Below are positions 56,709 to 64,000 of a stretch of DNA of 64,000 nt, in pieces. The stretch lies in the NCBI RefSeq assembly GCF_016598595.1, contig NZ_CP066786.1:457501-521500 (forward strand), written 5' to 3'. Origin of the DNA: Martelella lutilitoris (GTDB lineage: Bacteria > Pseudomonadota > Alphaproteobacteria > Rhizobiales > Rhizobiaceae). The notes beneath the pieces are model-generated. The model did not search any database. It had not been told where the DNA came from and saw only the letters and a program-made list of their open reading frames with translations. Position numbers and translations under genes: made by a program. Within the stretch, counting starts at the first letter, position 1. Each line of letters starts with the position of its first letter.

Positions 56709-59140
56709 CGCGCCGCGATTTTTCGCGAACCGGGGAGCCTGGGCGCGGAACCCGCAGGAAAAGCCGCAAGGACAAGCTTTCCTTCGTGGTGCAGAAACAC
56801 GATGCCTCCCGACTTCACTATGACTTTCGGCTGGAATGGGACGGCACGCTCCTGAGCTGGGCGGTGACGCGCGGACCGAGCGACGATCCGCGGGAAAAGC
56901 GGCTGGCGGTGCGCACCGAGGACCATCCGCTCGACTATGCCGGCTTCGAAGGCACGATCCCGAAGGACCAGTATGGCGGCGGCACGGTCATGGTCTGGGA
57001 TCGCGGCACATGGGAACCGGTTGGGGACCCCGAACAGGGGCTTTCCGAGGGCAAACTGAAATTCCGCCTCAAGGGCGAACGCATGAACGGCGGCTGGGCG
57101 CTGGTGCGCATGCGCGGCAGGAAGAGCGAAAGGCGCGAGAACTGGCTGCTGATCAAGGAGCGCGACGGCATGGCCGGCGACGAGGCCGATCATCTGACGG
57201 GCACCTTTGAGACCAGCGTCAAGACCGGGCGCTTGCTCGACGCGATCGAACAGGATGGGAAGCCGAAAAGGACCGGGTCGAAGTCAGGATCTTCCGGCGG
57301 GAAAATGCCGAAATTCAGGAAGCCCCAACTGGCCACGCTCTACGACGCGGTGCCGGAAGGCGAAAGCTGGATCCACGAAACCAAATTTGACGGCTATCGC
57401 TGCATAGCCGCCGTGGGCAAGGGCGGGCCGCGCTTCTTCACCCGCTCGGGCCAGGACTGGACCGACAAATACCAGGCGCTTGCCGATGCCTTTGACGCGC
57501 TGGAAGGCGAGAGCCTGTTGCTGGACGGCGAGATCATGGCGGCCGATGTTCCCAAAAACGGCTCGGCCTTTTCCGCGTTGCAGGCGGCGCTTCATGATGG
57601 TGCGCCGCTCCTCTATTATGTGTTCGACATCCTTGAGCGCAATGGCAGGACGCTTACCGACCGGCCGCTTCTTGAGCGCAAGGCGGCGCTGGAGGAGGCG
57701 CTTGCGCCGCTTGACCTCGAAGAGGGCAAGGTGCGGGTTTCGGCCTGGGTCGAGGGCAATGGCGGCGACATTCTCGAGAAGATCTGCAAGGCCGGCGGCG
57801 AGGGCATCGTCTCCAAGAAGGCCGATGCGCCCTATCGCCACAGCCGCACGAAAAGCTGGCGCAAGGTCAAGTGCGGCAAGCGGCAGGAGTTCGTCATCGG
57901 CGGCTATTCGCCCTCTTCGAAAAGAGGCCGCGCCTTCGCCTCGCTGTTGCTCGGACAATATGCGGATGACGGACGTCTGTGCTATCGTGGCCGCGCCGGG
58001 ACAGGGTTTTCGGCGAATGAACTCGACCGGTTGGGCGGCAAGCTGAAGAGCCTTTCCCGCAAGACCGCTCCTTTCGAAGATGTGCCGGGGGCGATCGCGC
58101 GGGATGCTGCCTGGGTTACGCCGAAACTTGTGGCGGAAATCGAGTTCGCGGAGCTGACCGCCGAAGGGCATGTGCGCCACGGCGCTTATCTCGGCCTGCG
58201 CGGCGACAAGGAGGCGGAAGAGGTGACACCGGAAAACGAGACGCGCAGCGACGTCAAGGTCGAAGGCATCACGATAACCCATCCGGACCGCGAACTCTTT
58301 GCGAAGGCCGGGGTGAGCAAGCTCGATATCGCCCGGCATTATGGTCTCGTCGGCGAACGCATGGTCGAAATCTGCGGCGAACGCCCGATTTCGCTGCTGC
58401 GCTGCCCCGCCGGCATCGAGGGGGAGTGCTTTTTCCAGAAACACGCTGGCAAGGGCTTTCCCGATGAGCTGACCCGGATCGACATTGCGGAAAAGGACGG
58501 AGAGACGGGAGAATATCTCTATGCTTCGGGCGCGGAAGGCTATGTCGCCGCCGCCCAGATGGGCACGATTGAGTTTCACGGCTGGGCGGCGCGCGCCGAC
58601 CGGCTGGAACGACCTGACCGGATGGTGTTCGATCTCGATCCCGACGAGAAGCTTGGCTTTGCCGAAACGAAGCAGGCGGCTTTCGACCTGAAGGCCCTGC
58701 TGAAAGATATCGGGCTTGAGGCCTATGCGATGGCGACCGGCGGCAAGGGCATCCACGTTGTCGTGCCGCTTCGGCGCACCGTTGGCTGGGAGACGCTCAA
58801 ATCCTTCGCCAAGACGCTCGCCCACCTGATGGCGGAGCGGGAGCCGGATCGCTTCACTGCCACCATGACGAAGGACAAGCGCAAGGGGAAGATCTTCATC
58901 GACTGGCTGCGCAACGAACGCGGGGCGACCGCGATCCTGCCCTATTCCGTCCGCGCCCGGCCCGGCGCCCCTGTGGCCACCCCCGTCACCTGGGACGAAC
59001 TGAAGGAGCTGAAGTCGGCCGCCGCTTTCGGCTTGAAGGACATGGCCGAACGGCTGGGGCAGGAAGAGCCGGCGCTGGCCGTCAAGCCGCAGACGCTCGC
59101 CAAGGCGGTGATCGACAAGCTCGAGAGGCGGCTTGGCTGA
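56675..59140 (+). CDS. ligD: Multi-domain DNA ligase D (phosphoesterase-ligase-polymerase)
   Basis: 821 residues. Domain order: 3'-phosphoesterase (about 30-180, with VQKHDASRLHYDFRLEW and TEDHPLDYAGFEG), ATP-dependent ligase (about 210-500, Lys237 in ETKFDGYRCIA), and the primase-polymerase at the C-terminus (about 530-815, with DLDPDE). The ATG overlaps ku. Together the two make a minimal end-joining system that trims, fills and seals breaks, useful in slow-growing or dry cells. Confidence 0.95.
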   Translation: MVEVDRLAEYVTRRDFSRTGEPGRGTRRKSRKDKLSFVVQKHDASRLHYDFRLEWDGTLLSWAVTRGPSDDPREKRLAVRTEDHPLDYAGFEGTIPKDQYGGGTVMVWDRGTWEPVGDPEQGLSEGKLKFRLKGERMNGGWALVRMRGRKSERRENWLLIKERDGMAGDEADHLTGTFETSVKTGRLLDAIEQDGKPKRTGSKSGSSGGKMPKFRKPQLATLYDAVPEGESWIHETKFDGYRCIAAVGKGGPRFFTRSGQDWTDKYQALADAFDALEGESLLLDGEIMAADVPKNGSAFSALQAALHDGAPLLYYVFDILERNGRTLTDRPLLERKAALEEALAPLDLEEGKVRVSAWVEGNGGDILEKICKAGGEGIVSKKADAPYRHSRTKSWRKVKCGKRQEFVIGGYSPSSKRGRAFASLLLGQYADDGRLCYRGRAGTGFSANELDRLGGKLKSLSRKTAPFEDVPGAIARDAAWVTPKLVAEIEFAELTAEGHVRHGAYLGLRGDKEAEEVTPENETRSDVKVEGITITHPDRELFAKAGVSKLDIARHYGLVGERMVEICGERPISLLRCPAGIEGECFFQKHAGKGFPDELTRIDIAEKDGETGEYLYASGAEGYVAAAQMGTIEFHGWAARADRLERPDRMVFDLDPDEKLGFAETKQAAFDLKALLKDIGLEAYAMATGGKGIHVVVPLRRTVGWETLKSFAKTLAHLMAEREPDRFTATMTKDKRKGKIFIDWLRNERGATAILPYSVRARPGAPVATPVTWDELKELKSAAAFGLKDMAERLGQEEPALAVKPQTLAKAVIDKLERRLG

Positions 59141-59271
59141 ACGGCTTTTCGTCAGTCAAGACTGGCCTGCAGAACGCGCCGCGCCGCAGTCCACACCTCA
59201 ATTGCGACTTGAGTATCGACGCTTTTTTCACTAAACAAGCCCCACTTTTCCGCTTTATGACGGTTTTATGA

Positions 59272-59751
59272 ATGCTTTCCCGTTTCTGGAATAATTACCT
59301 CGCCCCCCTTCTGGGTCGGCCCGCGCGCGTGCAGATCGCAGCCCTTTGCCACCGCGAAGGAGTAGACGGCCCGCAGGTTCTGCTCATCACCTCGCGCACG
59401 ACGAGGCGCTGGATCATCCCCAAGGGCTGGCCGGTCACAGGCACCGACGGCGCCGGCACGGCGCTGCAGGAAGCCTGGGAAGAGGCCGGGGTGAAACCCG
59501 CAGACAGGGACCACCGCTGGCTCGGGCGCTATCGCTACAAGAAGATTGTCGGCGGCGAATTGCCGGTGACGACCGACGTCCATGTTTATGCGGTGCGGGT
59601 CGAGACGCTTCTCGACAGCTTTCCGGAGATGGACGAGCGCAAGCGCGCCTGGATGACGCCTGAAGACGCGGCCCGCGCCGTGCAGGAACCGGAGCTCAAG
59701 ACGATCCTGAAGGATTTCCCGAAGCGCATCGGCGCGGCGCGGCGCGGCTAA
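59272..59751 (+). CDS. Nudix hydrolase (diphosphoinositol polyphosphate type)
   Basis: 159 residues with a Nudix box in GWPVTGTDGAGTALQEAWEEAGVKP (GX5EX7REUXEEXGU form with A for R). The N-terminal RRWIIPKGWP segment resembles DIPP-type Nudix proteins. Substrate not known. 131 bp after ligD and 49 bp before the phosphate transporter gene, on the same strand. Confidence 0.82.
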   Translation: MLSRFWNNYLAPLLGRPARVQIAALCHREGVDGPQVLLITSRTTRRWIIPKGWPVTGTDGAGTALQEAWEEAGVKPADRDHRWLGRYRYKKIVGGELPVTTDVHVYAVRVETLLDSFPEMDERKRAWMTPEDAARAVQEPELKTILKDFPKRIGAARRG

Positions 59752-59800
59752 CCGGCGTGGGACCGTCCGGAAGGACCTTTGGACTGCAAGGACATGCACA

Positions 59801-61279
59801 GTGACTGATGATGCCACGCCGCACTGGAAGACGCTCGACAAGGACCTCAATCGTCTGACGCGTCTGGAAGAGGCCACCATGTATACCGCCCGCCCGCTGG
59901 TGGGCGTCGGCGTCAGCCTCGTTTTCGTGACGCTGACCGTGGTGGCAGCGGCGATCTTTACCGGCGGCGAGCCGCAGAGCCTGGCGGTGGTCGTGGCAGC
60001 GGCCTTCGGCGCCTATATGGCGCTCAATATCGGCGCCAATGACGTCGCCAACAATATGGGGCCGGCCGTCGGCGCCAAGGCGCTGTCGCTGCTCGGCGCC
60101 ATCGCCATTGCCGCTGTTTGTGAAAGCGCCGGCGCGCTGCTGGCCGGCGGCGACGTGGTCTCCACCATCTCCAAGGGCATTATCGATCCCTCGGCCCTTG
60201 CCAGCACGGCTGTGTTCGTGCGGGCGATGATGGCGGCCCTTCTGGCGGCCTCGGTCTGGGTCAATCTTGCGACATGGATCGGCGCGCCGGTCTCAACCAC
60301 CCATTCCATGGTCGGCGGCGTCATGGGCGCCGGCATCATGGCGGCGGGACTGGCAACGGTGAACTGGCCGACCATGGGGGCGATCGCGGCAAGCTGGGTG
60401 ATCTCGCCGCTGCTTGGCGGCGTTATTGCGGCGGCCATGCTCGCCTTCATCAAGTGGCGGGTGATCTATGTCGAGGACAAGATTGCCGCCGCGCGGGTCT
60501 GGGTGCCTGTGCTGATCGGGGTGATGAGCGCCGCCTTTGCCGCCTATCTGGCAATGAAGGGCCTGAAGAAGGTCATTTCCATCGATCTCGGCACGGCGCT
60601 TCTGATCGGCCTTGTCGCCGGGATCGCCATGTGGCTCCTGTCGGTGCCGTTCATCCGGCGGCAGGCGGCGGGGCTGGAAAACCGCAACCGCTCGCTGAAG
60701 TCGCTGTTCCGCCTGCCGCTGGTGGTCTCGGCAGCGCTTCTGTCCTTCGCCCATGGCGCCAACGACGTGGCCAATGCCGTCGGCCCGCTGGCGGCGATCG
60801 CCTATGTGCAGAAGTCTTCTGCAGTCGCCGGCGAGGTCGCCATCCCGCTCTGGGTGATGATGATCGGCGCGCTCGGCATCTCCTTCGGCCTCGTGCTGTT
60901 CGGACCGAAGCTGATCGGCATGGTCGGCAGCCAGATCACCAAGCTCAACCCGATGCGCGCCTATTGCGTCGCGCTGTCGGCTGCCGTGACTGTGATCGCC
61001 GCCTCATGGCTCGGCCTGCCGGTGAGCTCCACCCATATCGCCGTCGGCGGCGTCTTCGGCGTCGGCTTCTTCCGCGAATGGTACATGGAACGCCGCGCCC
61101 GGCGCGTCGAGATGGAGCGGCCGGTGGCCCGCCGCATTCCCGGCCAGGAGCGCGCGCGCCGCAAGCTCGTGCGGCGCTCGCATTTCATGACGATCATCGC
61201 CGCCTGGGTGATTACGGTACCGGCGGCTGCGCTTCTGTCCGCCGGCTGTTTCCTGCTGCTGCGGGCGATCGGGTTTTAA
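59801..61279 (+). CDS. PiT-family inorganic phosphate transporter
   Basis: 492-residue inner-membrane low-affinity phosphate permease. The duplicated PiT signature is clear: GANDVANNMGPAVGAKALSL (first half) and GANDVANAVGPLAAI (second half), and PVSTTHSMVGGV / PVSSTHIAVGGVFGVGF. Start is a GTG at 59801 with AAGGA upstream. Converges on tlpA with a 6-bp gap. Confidence 0.93.
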   Translation: MTDDATPHWKTLDKDLNRLTRLEEATMYTARPLVGVGVSLVFVTLTVVAAAIFTGGEPQSLAVVVAAAFGAYMALNIGANDVANNMGPAVGAKALSLLGAIAIAAVCESAGALLAGGDVVSTISKGIIDPSALASTAVFVRAMMAALLAASVWVNLATWIGAPVSTTHSMVGGVMGAGIMAAGLATVNWPTMGAIAASWVISPLLGGVIAAAMLAFIKWRVIYVEDKIAAARVWVPVLIGVMSAAFAAYLAMKGLKKVISIDLGTALLIGLVAGIAMWLLSVPFIRRQAAGLENRNRSLKSLFRLPLVVSAALLSFAHGANDVANAVGPLAAIAYVQKSSAVAGEVAIPLWVMMIGALGISFGLVLFGPKLIGMVGSQITKLNPMRAYCVALSAAVTVIAASWLGLPVSSTHIAVGGVFGVGFFREWYMERRARRVEMERPVARRIPGQERARRKLVRRSHFMTIIAAWVITVPAAALLSAGCFLLLRAIGF

Positions 61280-61285
61280 TCGGCG

Positions 61286-61948
61286 TCACCTTGCGAGCGA
61301 CGCCCTCACCAGCGCCTTGGCATCGTCGCTTGCCCATTCGGCCGGGCCGTTCATGGAGCCGAGCAGACAGCCGTTCTCGTCGATCAGGAGGGTGGAGGGC
61401 AGGCCGAAGGCGAGGCCGTCCTTTTTCAGCGTGTTGAACACGCCCATGGTTCCGTCGCGGTAGAAGGCCAGTGACGAGATGCCGATCTCGTCAAGAAATT
61501 TCTTCGGCTTTTCATCCGAGCCCGTGTCGATGTTGACGGCGACGACCTCGAAACCGTCGCTGCCCATTTCGGCTTCGAGCTCATCGAGCGCCGGCATTTC
61601 CTCGCGGCAGGGCACGCACCATGTGGCCCAGAGGTTCATCAGCACAGTCTTGCCCTTGAAGGCGGAGAGCGATGTCTCTCCGGCGTCGGAATTGAAGGCG
61701 AGGTTCTGCATCGGGCGTGGTTCTTCGGCGGGAATGAAGGCCGCGACCTCGCCTTTTGACAGCGGTTTGAGCTTGGCTGCGGTCTCAACCGCCATTTCAC
61801 ACTGGCCTGCCGTCGCCAGTTCACCCGCGCCATTGCCAGTGAACGTATTTTTCACGTATACCGCCACAGCGCCGGCGATGAGCCCGGCAACAAGCGCGAT
61901 AAGAACAAGTCTGGCGGAGATGGGGCTCTTGCGGCTCTTCTTCGTCAT
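61286..61948 (-). CDS. tlpA: TlpA-like thiol:disulfide oxidoreductase
   Basis: 220 residues. One N-terminal membrane anchor (about 12-32) and a periplasmic thioredoxin domain with Cys111 and Cys114 ([15 protein letters not shown]). TlpA-type proteins reduce apocytochrome c or copper sites of oxidases. Adjacent to argH in a divergent arrangement that I recall as typical of Rhizobium. Confidence 0.9.
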   Translation of the reverse strand: MTKKSRKSPISARLVLIALVAGLIAGAVAVYVKNTFTGNGAGELATAGQCEMAVETAAKLKPLSKGEVAAFIPAEEPRPMQNLAFNSDAGETSLSAFKGKTVLMNLWATWCVPCREEMPALDELEAEMGSDGFEVVAVNIDTGSDEKPKKFLDEIGISSLAFYRDGTMGVFNTLKKDGLAFGLPSTLLIDENGCLLGSMNGPAEWASDDAKALVRASLAR

Positions 61949-61971
61949 GTCACTCTCCAGATAGGCACGTC

Positions 61972-63369
61972 ATGGCTTCCGACAACAGCACCTCGAACAC
62001 AATGTGGGGCGGGCGTTTCGCCTCCGGCCCCGACGCGATCATGGAGGAGATAAATGCCTCCATCGATTTCGACAAGGCTCTCTATAACGAGGATATCGAC
62101 GGCTCGATTGCGCATGCCACCATGCTTGCCGAAAAGGGCATCATTTCGGAAGAGGACAAGGCCTCAATTCTGGAGGGGCTTTCAACAATTCGTCGTGAGA
62201 TCGAGGAGGGACGTTTCACCTTCTCGCGCCAGCTCGAAGATATTCACATGAATATCGAATCGCGCCTGCGCGAACTGATCGGCGCCGCCGCCGGACGACT
62301 GCACACGGCGCGCTCGCGCAATGATCAGGTGGCGCTCGATTTTCGTCTGTGGGTGAAGAAGGAACTGATCAAGACGGAAGCGGCGCTGACGCGCCTGATC
62401 GGCGTGTTCCTGATGCGTGCCGAGGAACATGCCGAAACGGTGATGCCGGGCTTTACCCATTTGCAGACCGCCCAGCCCGTCACTTTCGGTCATCATTGCA
62501 TGGCCTATGTCGAAATGTTTGGCCGCGACCGCAAGCGCGTGCGCCACGCGATCGAACATCTGGACGAAAGCCCGCTCGGCGCTGCGGCGCTGGCCGGCAC
62601 GGGCTTTGCCATCGATCGCCACATGACGGCCGAAGCGCTCGGCTTTTCCGGCGGTCCGACGCGCAACTCGATCGACACGGTATCGGATCGCGATTTTGCG
62701 CTGGAGTTTCTGTCGGTCGCTGCCATTTGCTCGACGCATCTTTCGCGCCTCGCCGAAGAGATCGTCATCTGGTCGACGCCGCAGTTCAATTTCGTCCGGC
62801 TGTCGGATAGTTTCTCCACCGGCTCCTCGATCATGCCGCAGAAGAAGAACCCGGATGCCGCCGAACTGGTGCGCGCCAAGACCGGTCGCGTCAACGGCGC
62901 GCTGGTCGCACTTCTGACGGTGATGAAGGGCCTGCCGCTCGCCTATTCCAAGGATATGCAGGAAGACAAGGAACAGGTCTTCGACGCCGCGAAAAGCCTC
63001 GATCTGGCGATTGCCGCCATGACCGGCATGATCGGCGACCTGACCATCAATGTGGCCGCGATGAAGGCTGCCGCAGGCTCCGGTTTCTCCACCGCGACCG
63101 ACCTCGCCGACTGGCTGGTGCGCGAGGCGGGGCTGCCCTTCCGCGATGCCCATCACGCGACCGGTCATGCGGTGGCGCTCGCCGAGAAAAAGGGCTGTGA
63201 CCTTGCCGGACTGTCTCTTGAAGAGCTTCAGGAGATTAACCCGGCGATTACGGCCGGCATATTCGATGTGCTGACGGTCGAGGCCTCGGTGGCCAGCCGC
63301 AAGAGCTTCGGCGGCACGGCGCCGGACGAGGTGAGAAAACAGATCGCCTGGTGGCGCGAGCGCGTTTGA
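61972..63369 (+). CDS. argH: Argininosuccinate lyase
   Basis: 465-residue fumarase-superfamily enzyme, last step of arginine synthesis. Signature [15 protein letters not shown] with the catalytic Ser near 285-286; [17 protein letters not shown] and [18 protein letters not shown] supply the other motifs. Followed by lptM and lysA, a conserved rhizobial order. Confidence 0.96.
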   Translation: MASDNSTSNTMWGGRFASGPDAIMEEINASIDFDKALYNEDIDGSIAHATMLAEKGIISEEDKASILEGLSTIRREIEEGRFTFSRQLEDIHMNIESRLRELIGAAAGRLHTARSRNDQVALDFRLWVKKELIKTEAALTRLIGVFLMRAEEHAETVMPGFTHLQTAQPVTFGHHCMAYVEMFGRDRKRVRHAIEHLDESPLGAAALAGTGFAIDRHMTAEALGFSGGPTRNSIDTVSDRDFALEFLSVAAICSTHLSRLAEEIVIWSTPQFNFVRLSDSFSTGSSIMPQKKNPDAAELVRAKTGRVNGALVALLTVMKGLPLAYSKDMQEDKEQVFDAAKSLDLAIAAMTGMIGDLTINVAAMKAAAGSGFSTATDLADWLVREAGLPFRDAHHATGHAVALAEKKGCDLAGLSLEELQEINPAITAGIFDVLTVEASVASRKSFGGTAPDEVRKQIAWWRERV

Positions 63370-63456
63370 ATTCGCGCGTTTGAGGGTGCACAAGCCTCGC
63401 CTGATCGGCTATCAGGAGAGGCATCGGGTTTGTTCAGGCTTGCGGTGGAAAGTGCC

Positions 63457-63723
63457 ATGAGAAAAGACAGGATCGCCGTTGCGGCATTATTGGCGAGCGC
63501 ACTGGTGTTGACCGCTTGCGGGCGGCGTGGCCCGCTGGAAGTGCCGCCGGCAACGCCGAAACAGGCCGAGCGCGAGGCGAAAAATGCCAATACGCCTGCC
63601 ATCCGCATCGCGCCGAACGACAAACCGGTCATCCTTGATGGCTCCGGCGACAATGTCATCAATGCCGGGCCGGATGCGGCCGTCGATGGCGAACCCTTCT
63701 TCCTCGATTCCCTTCTCAACTAG
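63457..63723 (+). CDS. lptM: LptM/YifL-type lipoprotein
   Basis: 88 residues. Lipoprotein signal MRKDRIAVAALLASALVLTAC with the lipidated Cys at 21, then GRRGPLEVPP, the LptM motif (CGxxGPLxxP). LptM helps mature the LptDE lipopolysaccharide translocon. ATG at 63457 follows GGTGGAAAG; the frame is open a little earlier. Between argH and lysA. Confidence 0.85.
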   Translation: MRKDRIAVAALLASALVLTACGRRGPLEVPPATPKQAEREAKNANTPAIRIAPNDKPVILDGSGDNVINAGPDAAVDGEPFFLDSLLN

Positions 63724-63737
63724 GCGGGTCCTTTCTC

Positions 63738-64000
63738 GTGAACCATTTCGAATATCGCGACGGCGTGCTCTTTGCCGAGGGCGTTTCCATTCCGGCAATC
63801 GCCGAGGCCGTCGGCACGCCTTTCTATTGCTATTCCACGGCCACGTTCACGCGCCACTACAAGGTCTTCGCCGAGGCCTTTGCCGGTTCGGACGCGCTTG
63901 TCTGCTATGCCGTGAAGGCCAATTCCAACCAGGCGATCCTGAAGCTTCTGGCCGGTCTCGGGGCGGGTATGGACGTGGTCTCCGAGGGCGAATTGCGCCG
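63738..64000 (+). CDS. lysA: Diaminopimelate decarboxylase (3' end cut by window)
   Basis: About 87 residues of the N-terminal PLP barrel are seen, starting at a GTG. It begins VNHFEYRDGVLFAEGVSIPAIAEAVGTPFYCYS and includes the PLP-lysine motif LVCYAVKANSNQAIL and GAGMDVVSEGEL. It makes lysine from meso-diaminopimelate. The gene runs past base 64000. Confidence 0.93.
   Translation, partial: MNHFEYRDGVLFAEGVSIPAIAEAVGTPFYCYSTATFTRHYKVFAEAFAGSDALVCYAVKANSNQAILKLLAGLGAGMDVVSEGELR

Noticed and set aside
57284..58825. 513-codon minus-strand open frame
   Set aside because: Antisense to the ligase and polymerase parts of ligD, with no domain.

Overview
The window looks like chromosomal DNA of a GC-rich alphaproteobacterium of the order Rhizobiales, probably Rhizobiaceae or a near relative. 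The clues are an imuA-imuB-dnaE2 mutagenesis cassette, irr divergent from fabA-fabB-fabI, a RopA/Omp2b-type porin, a SAM-II riboswitch before metA, the block murA-DUF2948-hisD-UPF0262-infA-maf-yacG, tlpA divergent from argH-lptM-lysA, and a rhizobial-type palindromic intergenic repeat. The genus cannot be fixed from the sequence alone. Most genes are ordinary and intact. There are no phage genes, insertion sequences, rRNA genes or CRISPR arrays. Only dnaE2 (left edge) and lysA (right edge) are cut by the window.

Layout. 1-5.7 kb is DNA damage: imuA-imuB-dnaE2 (minus) divergent from ada-ogt (plus). 5.7-7.9 kb holds a membrane-anchored AraC regulator divergent from a secreted alpha/beta hydrolase. 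7.9-15.8 kb is a divergent regulon: a polar amino-acid ABC transporter (minus) against DDAH-like hydrolase, TetR regulator, arginine transaminase (AruH-like) and 2-ketoarginine decarboxylase (AruI-like) (plus), with a 29-bp inverted repeat over the shared promoter. 15.9-25 kb carries the porin, unsaturated fatty acid genes, irr, ydcF, galM, metA under SAM-II, a Nudix gene and a LysE exporter. 25-31 kb has copZ-copA behind a CueR-type promoter and adhE behind a perfect FNR/FixK site. 31-40 kb is housekeeping plus a tRNA-Thr. 40.4-51.4 kb is a glucuronide/hexuronate regulon (uxuB, GH31, TRAP transporter, GH2, GntR regulator, uxuA) with FadR/UxuR-type operators at its divergent centre. 51.6-53 kb has two DUF1127 genes flanking a three-hairpin RNA with CCUCCUCCC loops, then a cold-shock gene. 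53-64 kb has usp-sulP, Ku-LigD end joining, a Nudix gene, a phosphate transporter, tlpA, argH, lptM and lysA.

How the genes work together. The transporter and enzymes at 8-16 kb would import arginine or methylated arginines and break them down by two routes: hydrolysis of the guanidino group, and transamination followed by decarboxylation. The genes at 40-51 kb would release, import and convert glucuronic acid towards 2-keto-3-deoxygluconate. They lack uronate isomerase and the KDG enzymes, which must lie elsewhere. Regulation is unusually readable here: LexA-, RirA-, CueR-, FNR- and GntR-type sites, a SAM-II riboswitch and a cuckoo-family RNA can all be pointed to by position.

The least explained items are the methylarginine/arginine cluster and its operator, the cuckoo RNA between paralogous DUF1127 genes, the near-perfect LexA box inside the 3' end of imuA, and the pair of near-identical dyads upstream of the porin.
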